Shown in pieces: positions 13,525 through 13,737 of a stretch of 13,737 nt of DNA. The stretch's first letter is position 1, and each line of letters opens with the position of its first letter. Source of the DNA: Candidatus Geothermarchaeota archaeon (lineage in GTDB: Archaea > Thermoproteota > Nitrososphaeria > Geothermarchaeales > JAUWBL01); NCBI GenBank assembly GCA_030601715.1, contig JAUWBL010000007.1, positions 1-13,737 on the forward strand, read 5' to 3'. The notes under the pieces were generated by a model that saw nothing but the letters and a program-made list of their open reading frames with translations, was not told the DNA's origin and did not search any database. The position numbers and the translations under genes were made by a program.

Positions 13525-13737
13525 TCAGCTGGGGGAAGCAACTGTACACACAAGAGAGATACATGGGATAAAAGCCGAGGGGTGGGACGAAGGCCCATCA
13601 TCTACGCTTGGACCACGCCCACGAGCAGCCAGGTTGCTGCCCACCAAGAAGTGTTTCGTTGACTCTCTCGCCTTCTTCAGGTGCCCTCTCATCTCCCCTA
13701 TTTCCATATCGAGCTTCTTTGCCTTGACCACCTTGGC
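13525..13737 (-). CDS. Uncertain partial reading frame at the right edge
   Basis: The frame is open into the edge and ends at 13525. Its first half is charged and helical (A-K-K-L-D-M-E-I-G-E-M-R-G-H-L-K-K-A-R-E-S-T-K), then it turns into low-content sequence (P-S-S-H-P-S-A-F-I-P-C-I-S) over the ATPase promoter. It may be the C-terminal end of a gene off the edge, or chance. No family recognised. Confidence 0.3.
   Translation of the reverse strand, partial: AKVVKAKKLDMEIGEMRGHLKKARESTKHFLVGSNLAARGRGPSVDDGPSSHPSAFIPCISLVCTVASPS
13566..13574 (-). promoter_or_regulatory. TATA-like box of the ABC operon
   Basis: CTTTTATCC on the - strand lies about 90 bases before the ATG at 13480, predicting a transcript with a leader of about 63 bases that holds the GGAGGA site. 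Confidence 0.45.

Noticed and set aside
1..13737. CRISPR array, transposase or integrase genes
   Set aside because: No regularly spaced repeats and no frame resembling a transposase, integrase or Cas protein were seen on either strand.

Overview
The window looks like a piece of an archaeal chromosome. The evidence is a Clp1/Grc3-type RNA 5'-kinase, a fused ADP-forming acyl-CoA synthetase, a RadB/RadA-like ATPase, AT-rich TATA-like boxes about 25-35 bases before several short-leader starts, and frequent TTG and GTG starts. A TACK-type lineage such as Bathyarchaeia would fit, but the lineage cannot be fixed from this sequence. GC content is moderate to high.

Region 1 (1-5.2 kb, mostly core metabolism and RNA biology): the C-terminal end of a PhoU-like protein runs off the left edge on the + strand. 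Facing it on the - strand are the Clp1/Grc3 polynucleotide kinase and, upstream of that, a 712-residue acetyl-CoA synthetase (ADP-forming) with fused alpha and beta parts. Divergent from this is a half-gene: the C-terminal domain of a diacylglycerol-kinase-like lipid kinase without its GGDGT catalytic half. Next on the - strand is a 198-residue RNase H-fold (RuvC/YqgF-like) protein.

Region 2 (5.2-7.0 kb, + strand): a monofunctional proline dehydrogenase sits behind a divergent intergenic region that carries two good inverted repeats. It is followed by a RecA/RadB-like ATPase with a degraded Walker A motif and no ordinary in-frame start.

Region 3 (7.0-10.6 kb, accessory): many small genes and remnants. 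There is a compact - strand cluster (a 40-residue peptide, an 84-residue Cys3His protein and a 139-residue three-helix membrane protein, linked by overlap or 9-base spacing), a 68-residue two-helix membrane protein, a short coiled-coil reading frame, a 55-residue protein, an orphan zinc ribbon, a cupin and a five-helix membrane protein. Three separate reading frames here end in the same tail, Asn-Pro-x-Met-Phe-(Gly/Arg)-stop. This is the most unusual signal in the window.

Region 4 (10.6-13.7 kb, - strand): an isoprenylcysteine-methyltransferase-like membrane enzyme, then an ABC-2 exporter made of an ATPase and a 515-residue permease overlapping by 14 bases behind one promoter, and a weak partial reading frame at the right edge.
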